Source: Acidobacteriota bacterium
GTDB taxonomy: Bacteria; Acidobacteriota; Terriglobia; Terriglobales; Acidobacteriaceae
NCBI GenBank assembly: GCA_021846065.1
Contig: JAJZCP010000073.1
Location: 1-7,265, forward strand
Reading direction: 5' to 3'
DNA length: 7,265 bases
Position numbers and translations under genes: made by a program. Below, one piece after another: positions 1 to 5,965 of the stretch (positions are counted from its first letter, which is position 1; each line of letters opens with the position of its first letter). Under the pieces are notes generated by a model that saw only the letters and a list, made by a program, of their open reading frames with translations, ran no database searches and was not told the DNA's origin.

Positions 1-211
1 TGCCTGAACCACGGTTGCAGGTCTCCGGAGATGTTCCCGAAGGCTCGCAGACCCCTGGAAACACCGGATAGAACCACAATGCAAACAGATTTCGAATGCG
101 ACAAAATGAAAATCACCCGCAAAGACGCCGCAATCAGGCGAATTTCAACGAGTTCCTAGTACAACTTCTAGTCCTTCGGGCACTGATTCCCTCTGAAAGC
201 AGCACAATACG

Positions 212-255
212 ATGCCATAGAAAGCCGCTCACGCGGCCTTCTGTGGCATATTTTT
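212..255 (+). terminator. Rho-independent terminator of an upstream plus-strand gene
   Basis: The arms 212-228 and 233-249 form a 17-position stem around a TCAC loop. Fifteen pairs are Watson-Crick, one is a G-T wobble and one is an A-C mismatch. The stem is followed by a run of five T residues (251-255) on the plus strand. The minus-strand side has no T-run, so it should act on plus-strand transcripts only. No complete gene precedes it in the window, so its transcript probably starts to the left. Confidence 0.8.
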
Positions 256-443
256 CCGTCGGCGGTCCTACGCTCTAAGTGCGGTTGCACGGCATATCCT
301 GTCTGCACTCAAGGCTCCCATCAGAAGCTCGGTAACGGAGCTTCGTCTGCGTCGCGGACAAGCCGTTGGTTTGCGATGCCAGGGCTGGCTCATCCACGGA
401 AAGTCGGCTGAGAAATTGTCTCGAAGCAAAGGATATGGGGCAT

Positions 444-460
444 TGTAAGAAGCGCTTACA
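444..460. promoter_or_regulatory. LacI-type operator-like inverted repeat
   Basis: TGTAAGAAGCGCTTACA has perfect 6-bp arms (444-449 and 455-460) around a 5-nt centre. It closely resembles the TGTAAGCGCTTACA palindrome bound by many LacI-family repressors, but is three bases longer because of extra bases in the left half. It lies about 30 bases before the Fsr-type pump start. It could be a DNA operator, or a small mRNA hairpin just ahead of the ribosome-binding site. No regulator gene is visible in the window. Confidence 0.35.
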
Positions 461-474
461 GGAGTGAAGCATGC

Positions 475-481
475 AGGAGGT
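475..481 (+). promoter_or_regulatory. Ribosome-binding site that fixes the pump start
   Basis: AGGAGGT is a full match to the anti-Shine-Dalgarno sequence and ends 9 nt before the ATG at 491. The in-frame GTG at 464 has no comparable site, and it would place this motif inside the coding region. This is the reason for choosing 491 as the start. Confidence 0.8.
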
Positions 482-490
482 GGTCGGACC

Positions 491-1786
491 ATGCGAAAAT
501 GCAGAAAGATGGCGACCAAGGATGCAGGGCTAGCAAGTGCCGTCACGGGTGAAATGGCGATGCCGGAAGCACCGCGGCACGCCGAACTGCTGCGTATTCT
601 GGCAGCGGTCAGCGCCTGTCATCTCATCAACGACATGGTGCAGTCGCTGCTGCCGTCGATGTTCCCCATTCTGAAGACGAGTTTTCACTTGGACTTTAGC
701 CAGATTGGGTTGATTGCGCTGACGTTTCAGACGACAGCGTCGCTGTTGCAGCCTTTGATTGGACATTTTACGGATCGGAAGCCGTTGCCGTTTTCTCTGC
801 CGGTGGGAATGACCAGCACGCTGGTGGGACTGGTGATGCTGGCCTATGCGCCCACGTTTGGAATGCTGCTCGTCGCGGCGGCGCTTTTCGGCGTCGGCTC
901 GGCCGTCTTTCATCCGGAGTCATCCCGCGTGGCGCGGATGGCGTCTGGCGGCAGGGACGGGTTTGCGCAGTCGTTTTTCCAGGTTGGCGGGAATACGGGA
1001 TCAGCCTTTGGACCATTGCTGGCGGCGCTGCTGATTCTGCCGCGCGGGCAGGTGGGTGTGCTGTGGTTTACGCTGGCAACGCTGGTGGGCATCCCGCTGC
1101 TGGTTTGGGTGAGTTTCTGGTATCGGCGGGAACTGGGGCATCGCGCGCAGAAGGCAGTGGTGGAGCGTGCTCAGCACAAGCTGCCCAGAGCCAAGGTGAT
1201 CGGCGCGCTGTTTGTACTGATGTTGCTGGTGTTTTCCAAATATTTCTACATTGCAAGCCTGACGAACTACTACACGTTTTATCTGATCCGTCGCTTTCAT
1301 GTTTCGGTGGCAAGCGCGCAGCTGCATCTGTTTGTGCTCTTCGGAGCGATTGCTGCGGGCACGCTGATCGGCGGGCCGGTGGGCGACAGGATTGGACGGA
1401 AATATGTGATCTGGGTATCGATTCTGGGAGTGCTGCCGTTCACGCTGGCCATGCCCTATGTGAATCTGTTGTGGACCGGTGTGCTGAGCGTGATTATCGG
1501 AGTGGTGCTGGCCTCGGCATTCGCAGCCATTCTGGTCTACGCGCAGGAACTGGTGCCGACGCGCATCGGGATGATCTCGGGGCTATTTTTCGGGTTTGCC
1601 TTTGGTATGGGCGGAATTGGCGCGGCGGTGCTTGGAAAGATGGCCGACGCAACCGGAATCATCTATGTCTACAAAGTGTGCGCGTGGCTCCCCGCGCTGG
1701 GTCTGCTGACGGGATTGTTGCCGAATTTGGAGCCTGGCGGCGGAATGAGCGACGGTGGGGATATGGAAGAGCCAGAGCGCGTGTAG
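491..1786 (+). CDS. fsr: MFS efflux transporter, fosmidomycin-resistance (Fsr) type
   Basis: Predicted inner-membrane proton-driven drug exporter of the major facilitator superfamily, 431 residues (E. coli Fsr is about 406). After a polar N-terminal tail of about 35 residues, the sequence matches Fsr along its length. HLINDMVQSLLP (44-55) starts the first helix, and an MFS loop motif HFTDRKP is at 92-98. The family hallmark runs from about residue 140 to 179 (FHPESSRVARMASGGR, then AQSFFQVGGN and GPLLAA). The equivalent MFS loop of the second half is GPVGDRIGRK (295-304). About twelve hydrophobic segments are visible, with a charged central loop near 210-235. The start is set by the AGGAGGT site; later in-frame ATGs at 509, 554 and 560 are possible. 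In E. coli, Fsr confers fosmidomycin resistance when overexpressed; the natural substrate here is unknown. An inverted repeat just upstream may regulate it. No terminator separates it from the rpmB promoter, so some read-through into rpmB is possible. Confidence 0.9.
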   Translation: MRKCRKMATKDAGLASAVTGEMAMPEAPRHAELLRILAAVSACHLINDMVQSLLPSMFPILKTSFHLDFSQIGLIALTFQTTASLLQPLIGHFTDRKPLPFSLPVGMTSTLVGLVMLAYAPTFGMLLVAAALFGVGSAVFHPESSRVARMASGGRDGFAQSFFQVGGNTGSAFGPLLAALLILPRGQVGVLWFTLATLVGIPLLVWVSFWYRRELGHRAQKAVVERAQHKLPRAKVIGALFVLMLLVFSKYFYIASLTNYYTFYLIRRFHVSVASAQLHLFVLFGAIAAGTLIGGPVGDRIGRKYVIWVSILGVLPFTLAMPYVNLLWTGVLSVIIGVVLASAFAAILVYAQELVPTRIGMISGLFFGFAFGMGGIGAAVLGKMADATGIIYVYKVCAWLPALGLLTGLLPNLEPGGGMSDGGDMEEPERV

Positions 1787-1805
1787 GTGATTGGGTGATG
1801 GAAAT

Positions 1806-1834
1806 TTGGCGCTGAGAGGCTTTTGGGGTATACT
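1806..1834 (+). promoter_or_regulatory. Sigma-70 type promoter of rpmB
   Basis: A -35 element TTGGCG (1806-1811) and a -10 element TATACT (1829-1834) are separated by exactly 17 bp. Each differs from consensus at only one or two positions. Transcription should start near 1841, leaving a leader of about 128 nt before rpmB. The promoter lies 19 bases after the stop of the transporter gene, so rpmB can be expressed independently of it. Confidence 0.75.
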
Positions 1835-1840
1835 TTAAAA

Positions 1841-1968
1841 GCGGTCACAGGCGTTGTGGGGCTTTCCAAAGGGAACCCTCAGAGCGCGGGAGCGTTCCGA
1901 CGCTGGACAGCAACCACCCCGAAACAGCAACTCTGGCGGGAAATTTCAGGTTTGAGTGGAGCAGGACG
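1841..1968 (+). promoter_or_regulatory. Structured 5' leader of rpmB
   Basis: The predicted untranslated leader can form at least two hairpins. One pairs 1859-1861 with 1876-1878 and 1864-1867 with 1872-1875 around an AAAG loop, with a 2-nt bulge. The other is AGCGT (1891-1895) with ACGCT (1900-1904) around TCCG. The ribosome-binding site GGAG (1958-1961), followed by AGGA, lies 7 nt before the ATG and outside both hairpins. No known riboswitch class is recognised. Whether the structure regulates rpmB, for example by L28 binding its own message, is speculation. Confidence 0.35.
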
Positions 1969-2184
1969 ATGGCACAGGTATGCAATATGTGCGGCAAAGG
2001 GCCGCAGTTTGGCAACAATATCTCGCACGCGCACAATGTGACGCGTCGGCGGTGGAATGTGAACCTGCAGTCGGTGAAAGCGGATGTGAATGGCGCGGCC
2101 AAACGGATTCGCGTGTGCTCGAATTGCATTCGCAGCGGCAAAGTGGTGAAGGCAGCACCACGCGCGGTGACCGCCAAGGCGTAA
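1969..2184 (+). CDS. rpmB: 50S ribosomal protein L28, zinc-ribbon (C+) form
   Basis: Small basic protein of the large ribosomal subunit, 71 residues, within the usual range for bacterial L28 (about 60-80). The N-terminus has the family pattern of Cys-x-x-Cys followed by [15 protein letters not shown] (15-29), the conserved rRNA-contacting part. A second Cys-x-x-Cys lies at 50-53. With C5, C8, C50 and C53 all present, this should be the zinc-binding form; many bacteria also carry a cysteine-free paralogue that replaces it when zinc is scarce. The tail (about 58-71) is Ala/Lys-rich. The gene is monocistronic, with its own promoter, a long leader and its own terminator. The common partner rpmG (L33) is not next to it. 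No Zur-like operator was recognised at the promoter. Confidence 0.96.
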   Translation: MAQVCNMCGKGPQFGNNISHAHNVTRRRWNVNLQSVKADVNGAAKRIRVCSNCIRSGKVVKAAPRAVTAKA

Positions 2185-2208
2185 CGACGCCAAACAGTAT
2201 CGAGAATC

Positions 2209-2241
2209 AAAAGCCTGCCGAGTGATCTCGGCAGGCTTTTT
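2209..2241. terminator. Bidirectional intrinsic terminator between rpmB and the methyltransferase gene
   Basis: A perfect 14-bp stem (2209-2222 with 2227-2240) closes a TGAT loop. It contains GCCTGCCGAG and its complement, and is flanked by AAAA on the left and TTTTT on the right. On plus it ends rpmB, 24 bases after the stop codon. On minus the A-run becomes a T-run, so the same hairpin can end the convergent gene that stops at 2299. Confidence 0.92.
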
Positions 2242-2298
2242 GCTGTTGGCTTGCATGGGGATCTTGGGAAAAGCAGGCATACTCCGGCAATTGCGGCG

Positions 2299-2868
2299 TC
2301 AGAAGATCCCCGGCAACAGACGCTTCACTCTCTGGCAATACTCCACGTATTCATCGCCAAAGGCGGCCCGAAGCGCAGCTTCCTCAATATGGATTCGATA
2401 AACGAGTGCCGCGTTGGGCACGACCACAAGAATCAGCAACGAAATCCAATTTCGCTGAGCCAGGCCAACGGCAAAGAACATCAGCACCAGGCCGGTGTAA
2501 GATGGATGGCGCATCCAGGCGTACAGTCCGTTCTGCTTCAGATGCTGTTCTTTACGGATGGCGACATTGACGCTGAAGGCGCGTCCCAGCATACGGATTG
2601 CCGTGAAGCGCAAAGCAAAGCCGAGAGCAAGAATCCCCAGACAAAGCGGGCTTAACCAGGATGCATGAACCAACAGATTCCTGGGCATTGCGCCGGCGAT
2701 CCACAGGGAGGCGGTAAAGGACGTTCCGATCGCCAGCCACAGCAGTGGAAGCGAGCCTTGGTCGGCGACCTTGCCGTGTCCACGGCTGGTCCGGGTCATG
2801 ATAGCCAGCAGCACCTCAAGAGCGGTCCAGCCGCCGAGAACAATTTGCCAAACCAGCGTGAGGGACAT
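2299..2868 (-). CDS. Isoprenylcysteine carboxyl methyltransferase (ICMT)-like membrane protein
   Basis: Small polytopic membrane protein of 189 residues resembling the ICMT/PEMT methyltransferase superfamily, which uses S-adenosylmethionine to methylate lipid-linked or hydrophobic substrates. Hydrophobic segments are seen at about 5-23, 40-60, 71-90 and, as a helical hairpin, 125-158. The diagnostic part is C-terminal: NGLYAWMRHPSYTG (113-126), containing the conserved RHP-Y-G cofactor-binding motif, followed after the hairpin by the acidic pair E162-E163 and the FGDEYVEYCQRVKRLLPG end (170-187). The ATG at 2868 has AAAGG five bases upstream. Bacterial members are mostly uncharacterised and bacteria lack classical CaaX prenyl proteins, so the substrate is unknown. 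The gene stands apart from the reductase/kinase operon on the same strand, separated by about 220 bases, and probably has its own promoter, though none was clear. It shares the terminator at 2209-2241 with rpmB. Confidence 0.82.
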   Translation of the reverse strand: MSLTLVWQIVLGGWTALEVLLAIMTRTSRGHGKVADQGSLPLLWLAIGTSFTASLWIAGAMPRNLLVHASWLSPLCLGILALGFALRFTAIRMLGRAFSVNVAIRKEQHLKQNGLYAWMRHPSYTGLVLMFFAVGLAQRNWISLLILVVVPNAALVYRIHIEEAALRAAFGDEYVEYCQRVKRLLPGIF

Positions 2869-3090
2869 GGGAGCCTTTCTGCCTGAATCCAGAATTCGTA
2901 CGGGGAAGAACTTTCAGTTTGGCTTGCTGCGAAGCGTCGATGACATCACTGGGTTTTGAAGCCAGATTCAGTTCTCGAAAAGGACTTCGACGATTCCTGG
3001 GCAGATACATTCCGGCGTGGATTGGTCCGGCGTGGATTGGTCCGGCGTGAATTGGTCCGGCGTGAATTGTACCGAAGGGTCACTCTTGTT
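2869..3090. other. Intergenic region between the kinase and methyltransferase genes
   Basis: No gene is supported here. Part of it is occupied by the 15-bp tandem repeat at 3011-3070. The remaining sequence next to the methyltransferase gene (2869-3010) should contain its minus-strand promoter, but no pair of -35 and -10 elements stands out. No convincing intrinsic terminator with a T-run was found directly after the kinase stop at 3091. Confidence 0.6.
3011..3070. repeat. 15-bp tandem repeat, four units
   Basis: Four consecutive 15-bp units start at 3011, 3026, 3041 and 3056. Units 1 and 2 are identical (TCCGGCGTGGATTGG). Units 3 and 4 carry GTGAATT in place of GTGGATT, and the last unit ends in T instead of G. 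The array starts abruptly after ACAT and decays at ACCGAAGG. There are no spacers, so it is not CRISPR. The period is a multiple of three and the array is open in several frames, but it lies between genes, 20 bases after the kinase stop in its direction of transcription. It looks like a minisatellite produced by slippage; a protein- or RNA-level role is not shown. Confidence 0.9.
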
Positions 3091-4164
3091 TTATCTTGCT
3101 TCCCAACAACCGGGCAACGTGGAATCAGAAGTGGATCGCTGGATGAGCGCTTCGATCTCCTGCACAGGCCGGATGCCACCACGAGCACCCAGAGCGGTAC
3201 AGTTCAGTGCGGCTGCGGCACAGGCGAATCGAAGCTGGCGCGGGAGGGGCCAGTCCTGAAGCAGCGCGTAGAGGAAGCCGGCGTGGAAGATATCTCCAGC
3301 GCCTGTTGTGTCAACGACAGGGACGCAAAAAGCGGGTATGTGGTGGAGTTGAACGCCGTCCCAGGCCAGAACGCCATCCTGACCGAGCGTGGCGGCGGCA
3401 AGTCGATGACCAAAGCGGCGCTGCATGGTTTGAAGCGCCTGAGCCAGCGTGGCGGCTCCTGTGAAGCGCTGGGGAAGATCGCGGCTGACGATAGCGTAAT
3501 CGGTGAAGGCAAGCAGATTGTCGAGATCGGGGTAAATCTCGTCGAGGTCGGCGACGACCGGGACACCTGCCGAGCGCGCCCATTGCGCGGCTTGAATGGC
3601 CGCGGCAGTGTCGTAGCCATCCAGATGCAAAAGACGTCCGCGGGTAATCCATTCGCGGCGCAGCTCACCGGGATGAAGGTTCTGGCGAGGATCGCGATGC
3701 CACAGCACGGTGCGCTCACCGTGCTCGTCCAGCAGGATAATGCTTTGCCGGCTGTGGCAATCAGGCACGGCGGGGCAATGGGCTTCGATGCCAAGGCGAG
3801 CAAATTCCGACCGATGAAGAGCGGCAGCGGGGTCATCGCCAAGTTTGCCAATGTAGCGCGTGGTCAGCGACCACGTGGCGCACGCGGCAATGGCCGACGC
3901 TACCTGTCCTCCGGGAAGAGTGGCAAGGCCGGAAAACTCAAGTTTGGATCCGGAGACAGGAAGATGCGGAAGCGCAATCACGGTATCGATGGCATTAAGG
4001 CCGAAGCCGACAACATCGACGGTCGGCGGCAACGGCAATTCATCTGGGCTGGATTGCAGCAAGGAGACAGTGTACCAGAGGCGAGGAGGCAGAGAGGGAT
4101 CGCGTCTGAAGCGGTTCACGACTGCGCTGCTTCCAATCGCGTTTCTCTCAGGCTCAGTAGACAT
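3091..4164 (-). CDS. PfkB/ribokinase-family carbohydrate or nucleoside kinase
   Basis: Cytoplasmic ATP-dependent kinase of the ribokinase/PfkB family, expected to phosphorylate a sugar, sugar phosphate or nucleoside hydroxyl; the substrate cannot be named from sequence. The product is 357 residues, longer than the usual 290-330. The core begins at about residue 49 (VDVVGFGLNAID, with D60 in the substrate-contact position). The first PfkB signature region is GGQVASAIAAC followed by GKLGDD (85-111). The second is DTTGAGDIFHAGF (285-297), giving the anion hole and catalytic base D291. The first 48 residues are polar and not part of the fold, and no better start (ATG with a Shine-Dalgarno site) was seen inside them. 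The ATG overlaps the last 11 nt of the upstream flavoprotein gene and has no clear ribosome-binding site, which suggests translational coupling. Its place in a nitrite/sulfite reductase operon is unexpected. Confidence 0.88.
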   Translation of the reverse strand: MSTEPERNAIGSSAVVNRFRRDPSLPPRLWYTVSLLQSSPDELPLPPTVDVVGFGLNAIDTVIALPHLPVSGSKLEFSGLATLPGGQVASAIAACATWSLTTRYIGKLGDDPAAALHRSEFARLGIEAHCPAVPDCHSRQSIILLDEHGERTVLWHRDPRQNLHPGELRREWITRGRLLHLDGYDTAAAIQAAQWARSAGVPVVADLDEIYPDLDNLLAFTDYAIVSRDLPQRFTGAATLAQALQTMQRRFGHRLAAATLGQDGVLAWDGVQLHHIPAFCVPVVDTTGAGDIFHAGFLYALLQDWPLPRQLRFACAAAALNCTALGARGGIRPVQEIEALIQRSTSDSTLPGCWEAR

Positions 4165-5965
4165 CGCGGTGATAGCGGTGTGATTCCTTGAGCGCGTGAA
4201 GATATTCCTCAGCGTCTTCGGCGCTTTTTCCGCCTGCTGTTTCCACCACCTTCACCAGAGCGCGGTGCACATCTTTGGCCATCCTTGTTGCATCGCCGCA
4301 GACATAGACGCTTGCGCCGTCCTCCAGCCACTGCCACAGCGACTGCGCCTGCTCCAGCATCCGGTCCTGCACATACACCTTCTGCTCCTGATCGCGCGAA
4401 AACGCTGTGTCGAGCCGCGTCAGGTGCCCATCTCGCAGCATCGGTTCCAGTTCTTCGCGATAGAGAAAACTTGTCTCCTGATTCTGCTCACCGAAGAAGA
4501 GCCAGTTGCGGCCTGTTGCGCCCAGCGCGCGCCGCTCATGCAGAAACGCGCGAAACGGCGCAATCCCGGTGCCCGGCCCGATCATGATCATCGACACATC
4601 CGCCTGCGGCAGGCGAAACTTCCGGTTCGGCTGGATGTAGACCGGCAGCCGGTCGTTCAACTCGACTCGATCGGAGAGCAACGTTGAGCAGACGCCGCCG
4701 CGCCTGCGATTGTGCGACTCGTAGCGGACGACAGCCACCGTCGCATGTACCTGCCCGGCGTGCGCCAATGGGCTGGACGAGATGGAATAGAGCCGCGGCG
4801 TCAGCTTGGGTAACATGCGCGCAAGATCCTCGGCGTCGCCTATCACTCCCGGGCACTCCACCAGCAGATCGATCAATCCCCGGTCGTAAACATACCGCTC
4901 CAGCTCTGGCTGATTGTCTGGTTTCAGCAGTGCCGCCAGCCTGGAGCATTCGCCCAGCGAGGCATACTCCTGCATCAGCTTCCGAGTCAGCCTCGTAATC
5001 TGCCGCTCATGCAGCAGTGCGTGGTGCAGCGTGACGGTGCCGGATTTTGCACTCGCAACCTGCTCGTTGCCGTTCATCCTGAGCGCTTGCAGAATCTCGG
5101 CAACCAGATCCGGATCGTTCTGCGGAATCACGCCAAAGGCATCGCCTGCTTCATACTTCAGTCCAGCGTCTTCGGTGGAAAAGGCCAGATGCAGTGTCAG
5201 CTTGGCCGCGTGCTTCGCTGTCAGCGGTCTCTTTTCAACCAGCGAGGCAAGCGCAGGATTGTCGCGCGTGGCAAGAGTTGCGGATGCCTCGCGCGGCTCT
5301 GTCAGTGTGCCAGCTCTCAGCGATCCTGTGAGCTTTGGCGTCGGTTGGCTCAGCGGTTCTCCGGTAGCTGCGCTTTCGCCTCCGCGCACGCGATCAGCCA
5401 GCCGCGCCAGCGCCGTCTGTTGCCAGGCGGCAAACGGCTCATCCACTTCCACGTCGCTGTCCACGCGAGCCACCAGCCGCTCTGCGCCCAGCGCAGCCAG
5501 TTTCACATCCAGCTCACGGCCAAACTGGCAGAAGTGCTCGTAGTGCCGGTCGCCCAGCGCGAACACAGCGTAGTGCAGCCGCTCGTAGCGCGGAAAATGC
5601 TCCAGGCACAGCTCCTCGAAGAAAGGCTGCACTCCGTCCGGCGCTTCGCCGTCGCCATAAGTGCTGGCCAGGATCAGCGCATATTTTTCTGCAGCCAGCG
5701 CCGCAGGAGAATAGCCTGCCAGCGTTGCCACGGCAGGCGCGTACCCTTGCGCCTTCAGGGTCTTCGCCAGTCTGCGCGCAAGTCCCTCAGCAGTGCCGGA
5801 CTGCGACGCGTAGAGCACGGCCACGCGTTCGGCGGCTACCCCGATTTTGGCTCCGGCCTGCGCCGTCGGATCAATCAACAGTCCCGCTAGCCATCCATTC
5901 AGCCAGGCCCGCTGCTCGGAGGTGAATGGCGCATCCTCTGGTACAAACACGCGGCTTCTTGTCAT
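4154..5965 (-). CDS. cysJ: NADPH-dependent diflavin reductase, sulfite reductase alpha subunit (CysJ)-like
   Basis: Electron-transfer flavoprotein of 603 residues (E. coli CysJ is 599) carrying electrons from NADPH through FAD and FMN to the adjacent siroheme protein. Domain order is as in CysJ. After an N-terminal extension (1-46, containing QRAWLNGWLAG) comes an FMN/flavodoxin domain (about 47-192) with SQSGTAEG (54-61), STYGDGEAPD (101-110) and ALGDRHYEHFCQFG (136-149). A low-complexity linker (about 193-235) follows, then the FAD-binding domain with RLYSISSSP (391-399) and GGVCSTLL (423-430). The NADPH domain has GPGTGIAPFRAF (463-474), SRD (523-525), VYVQDRM (530-536) and YVCGDATRMAKDVH (554-567). 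It ends in RDVY, with the terminal aromatic residue typical of CysJ. Its ATG overlaps the hemoprotein stop as ATGA, and its own end overlaps the kinase start. The symbol reflects family only; the partner suggests nitrite rather than sulfite as terminal acceptor. Confidence 0.93.
   Translation of the reverse strand: MTRSRVFVPEDAPFTSEQRAWLNGWLAGLLIDPTAQAGAKIGVAAERVAVLYASQSGTAEGLARRLAKTLKAQGYAPAVATLAGYSPAALAAEKYALILASTYGDGEAPDGVQPFFEELCLEHFPRYERLHYAVFALGDRHYEHFCQFGRELDVKLAALGAERLVARVDSDVEVDEPFAAWQQTALARLADRVRGGESAATGEPLSQPTPKLTGSLRAGTLTEPREASATLATRDNPALASLVEKRPLTAKHAAKLTLHLAFSTEDAGLKYEAGDAFGVIPQNDPDLVAEILQALRMNGNEQVASAKSGTVTLHHALLHERQITRLTRKLMQEYASLGECSRLAALLKPDNQPELERYVYDRGLIDLLVECPGVIGDAEDLARMLPKLTPRLYSISSSPLAHAGQVHATVAVVRYESHNRRRGGVCSTLLSDRVELNDRLPVYIQPNRKFRLPQADVSMIMIGPGTGIAPFRAFLHERRALGATGRNWLFFGEQNQETSFLYREELEPMLRDGHLTRLDTAFSRDQEQKVYVQDRMLEQAQSLWQWLEDGASVYVCGDATRMAKDVHRALVKVVETAGGKSAEDAEEYLHALKESHRYHRDVY

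Larger units (their letters stand above)
1..490. other. Intergenic region without a convincing gene
   Basis: No open frame here looks like a real protein. Short frames exist (for example 79-159 and 96-278 on plus), but they lack a good ribosome-binding site and have unconvincing composition. Frame 3 is open from the left edge to a TAG at 69-71 and would encode a Pro/Gly/Ser-rich tail; it could be the C-terminus of a plus-strand gene beginning outside the window, which the terminator at 212-255 would fit, but this cannot be shown from 22 codons. The stretch also holds a small hairpin with a TTCG loop (170-184), a 7-bp hairpin (324-344) with no T-run, and the operator-like repeat at 444-460. 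No convincing promoter for the downstream pump was found. Confidence 0.6.

Noticed and set aside
285..313. Possible promoter with TTGCAC as -35 ahead of the transporter
   Set aside because: No acceptable -10 element lies 16-18 bp downstream.
324..344. 7-bp inverted repeat GAAGCTC/GAGCTTC as a terminator or regulatory hairpin
   Set aside because: It has no following T-run and no partner elements; a stem of this size is expected by chance.
464..490. Extension of the transporter to the GTG at 464
   Set aside because: A perfect AGGAGGT site lies inside this stretch at proper distance from the ATG at 491, and the nine extra residues are not part of the family fold.
268..546. 92-codon minus-strand frame in the left intergenic region
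   Set aside because: It has no recognisable domain, arginine/serine/proline-rich shadow composition, and it overlaps the transporter start.
1063..1815. 250-codon plus-strand frame overlapping the transporter gene
   Set aside because: It is a shifted-frame shadow of the Fsr-type pump, which has full-length family similarity in its own frame.
3011..3070. CRISPR-like array
   Set aside because: The units are directly adjacent, only 15 bp long and without spacers; no cas genes are nearby.
3017..3259. Small plus-strand frame starting in the tandem repeat, encoding repeated WSGV-type pentapeptides
   Set aside because: It starts at a GTG inside the repeat, has no ribosome-binding site and runs into the antisense of the kinase gene.
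2956..4191. Long plus-strand open frame (about 411 codons) opposite the kinase gene
   Set aside because: It lies antisense to a clear PfkB kinase, has no recognisable domain, and is open because of the codon bias of the opposite strand and the in-phase 15-bp repeat.
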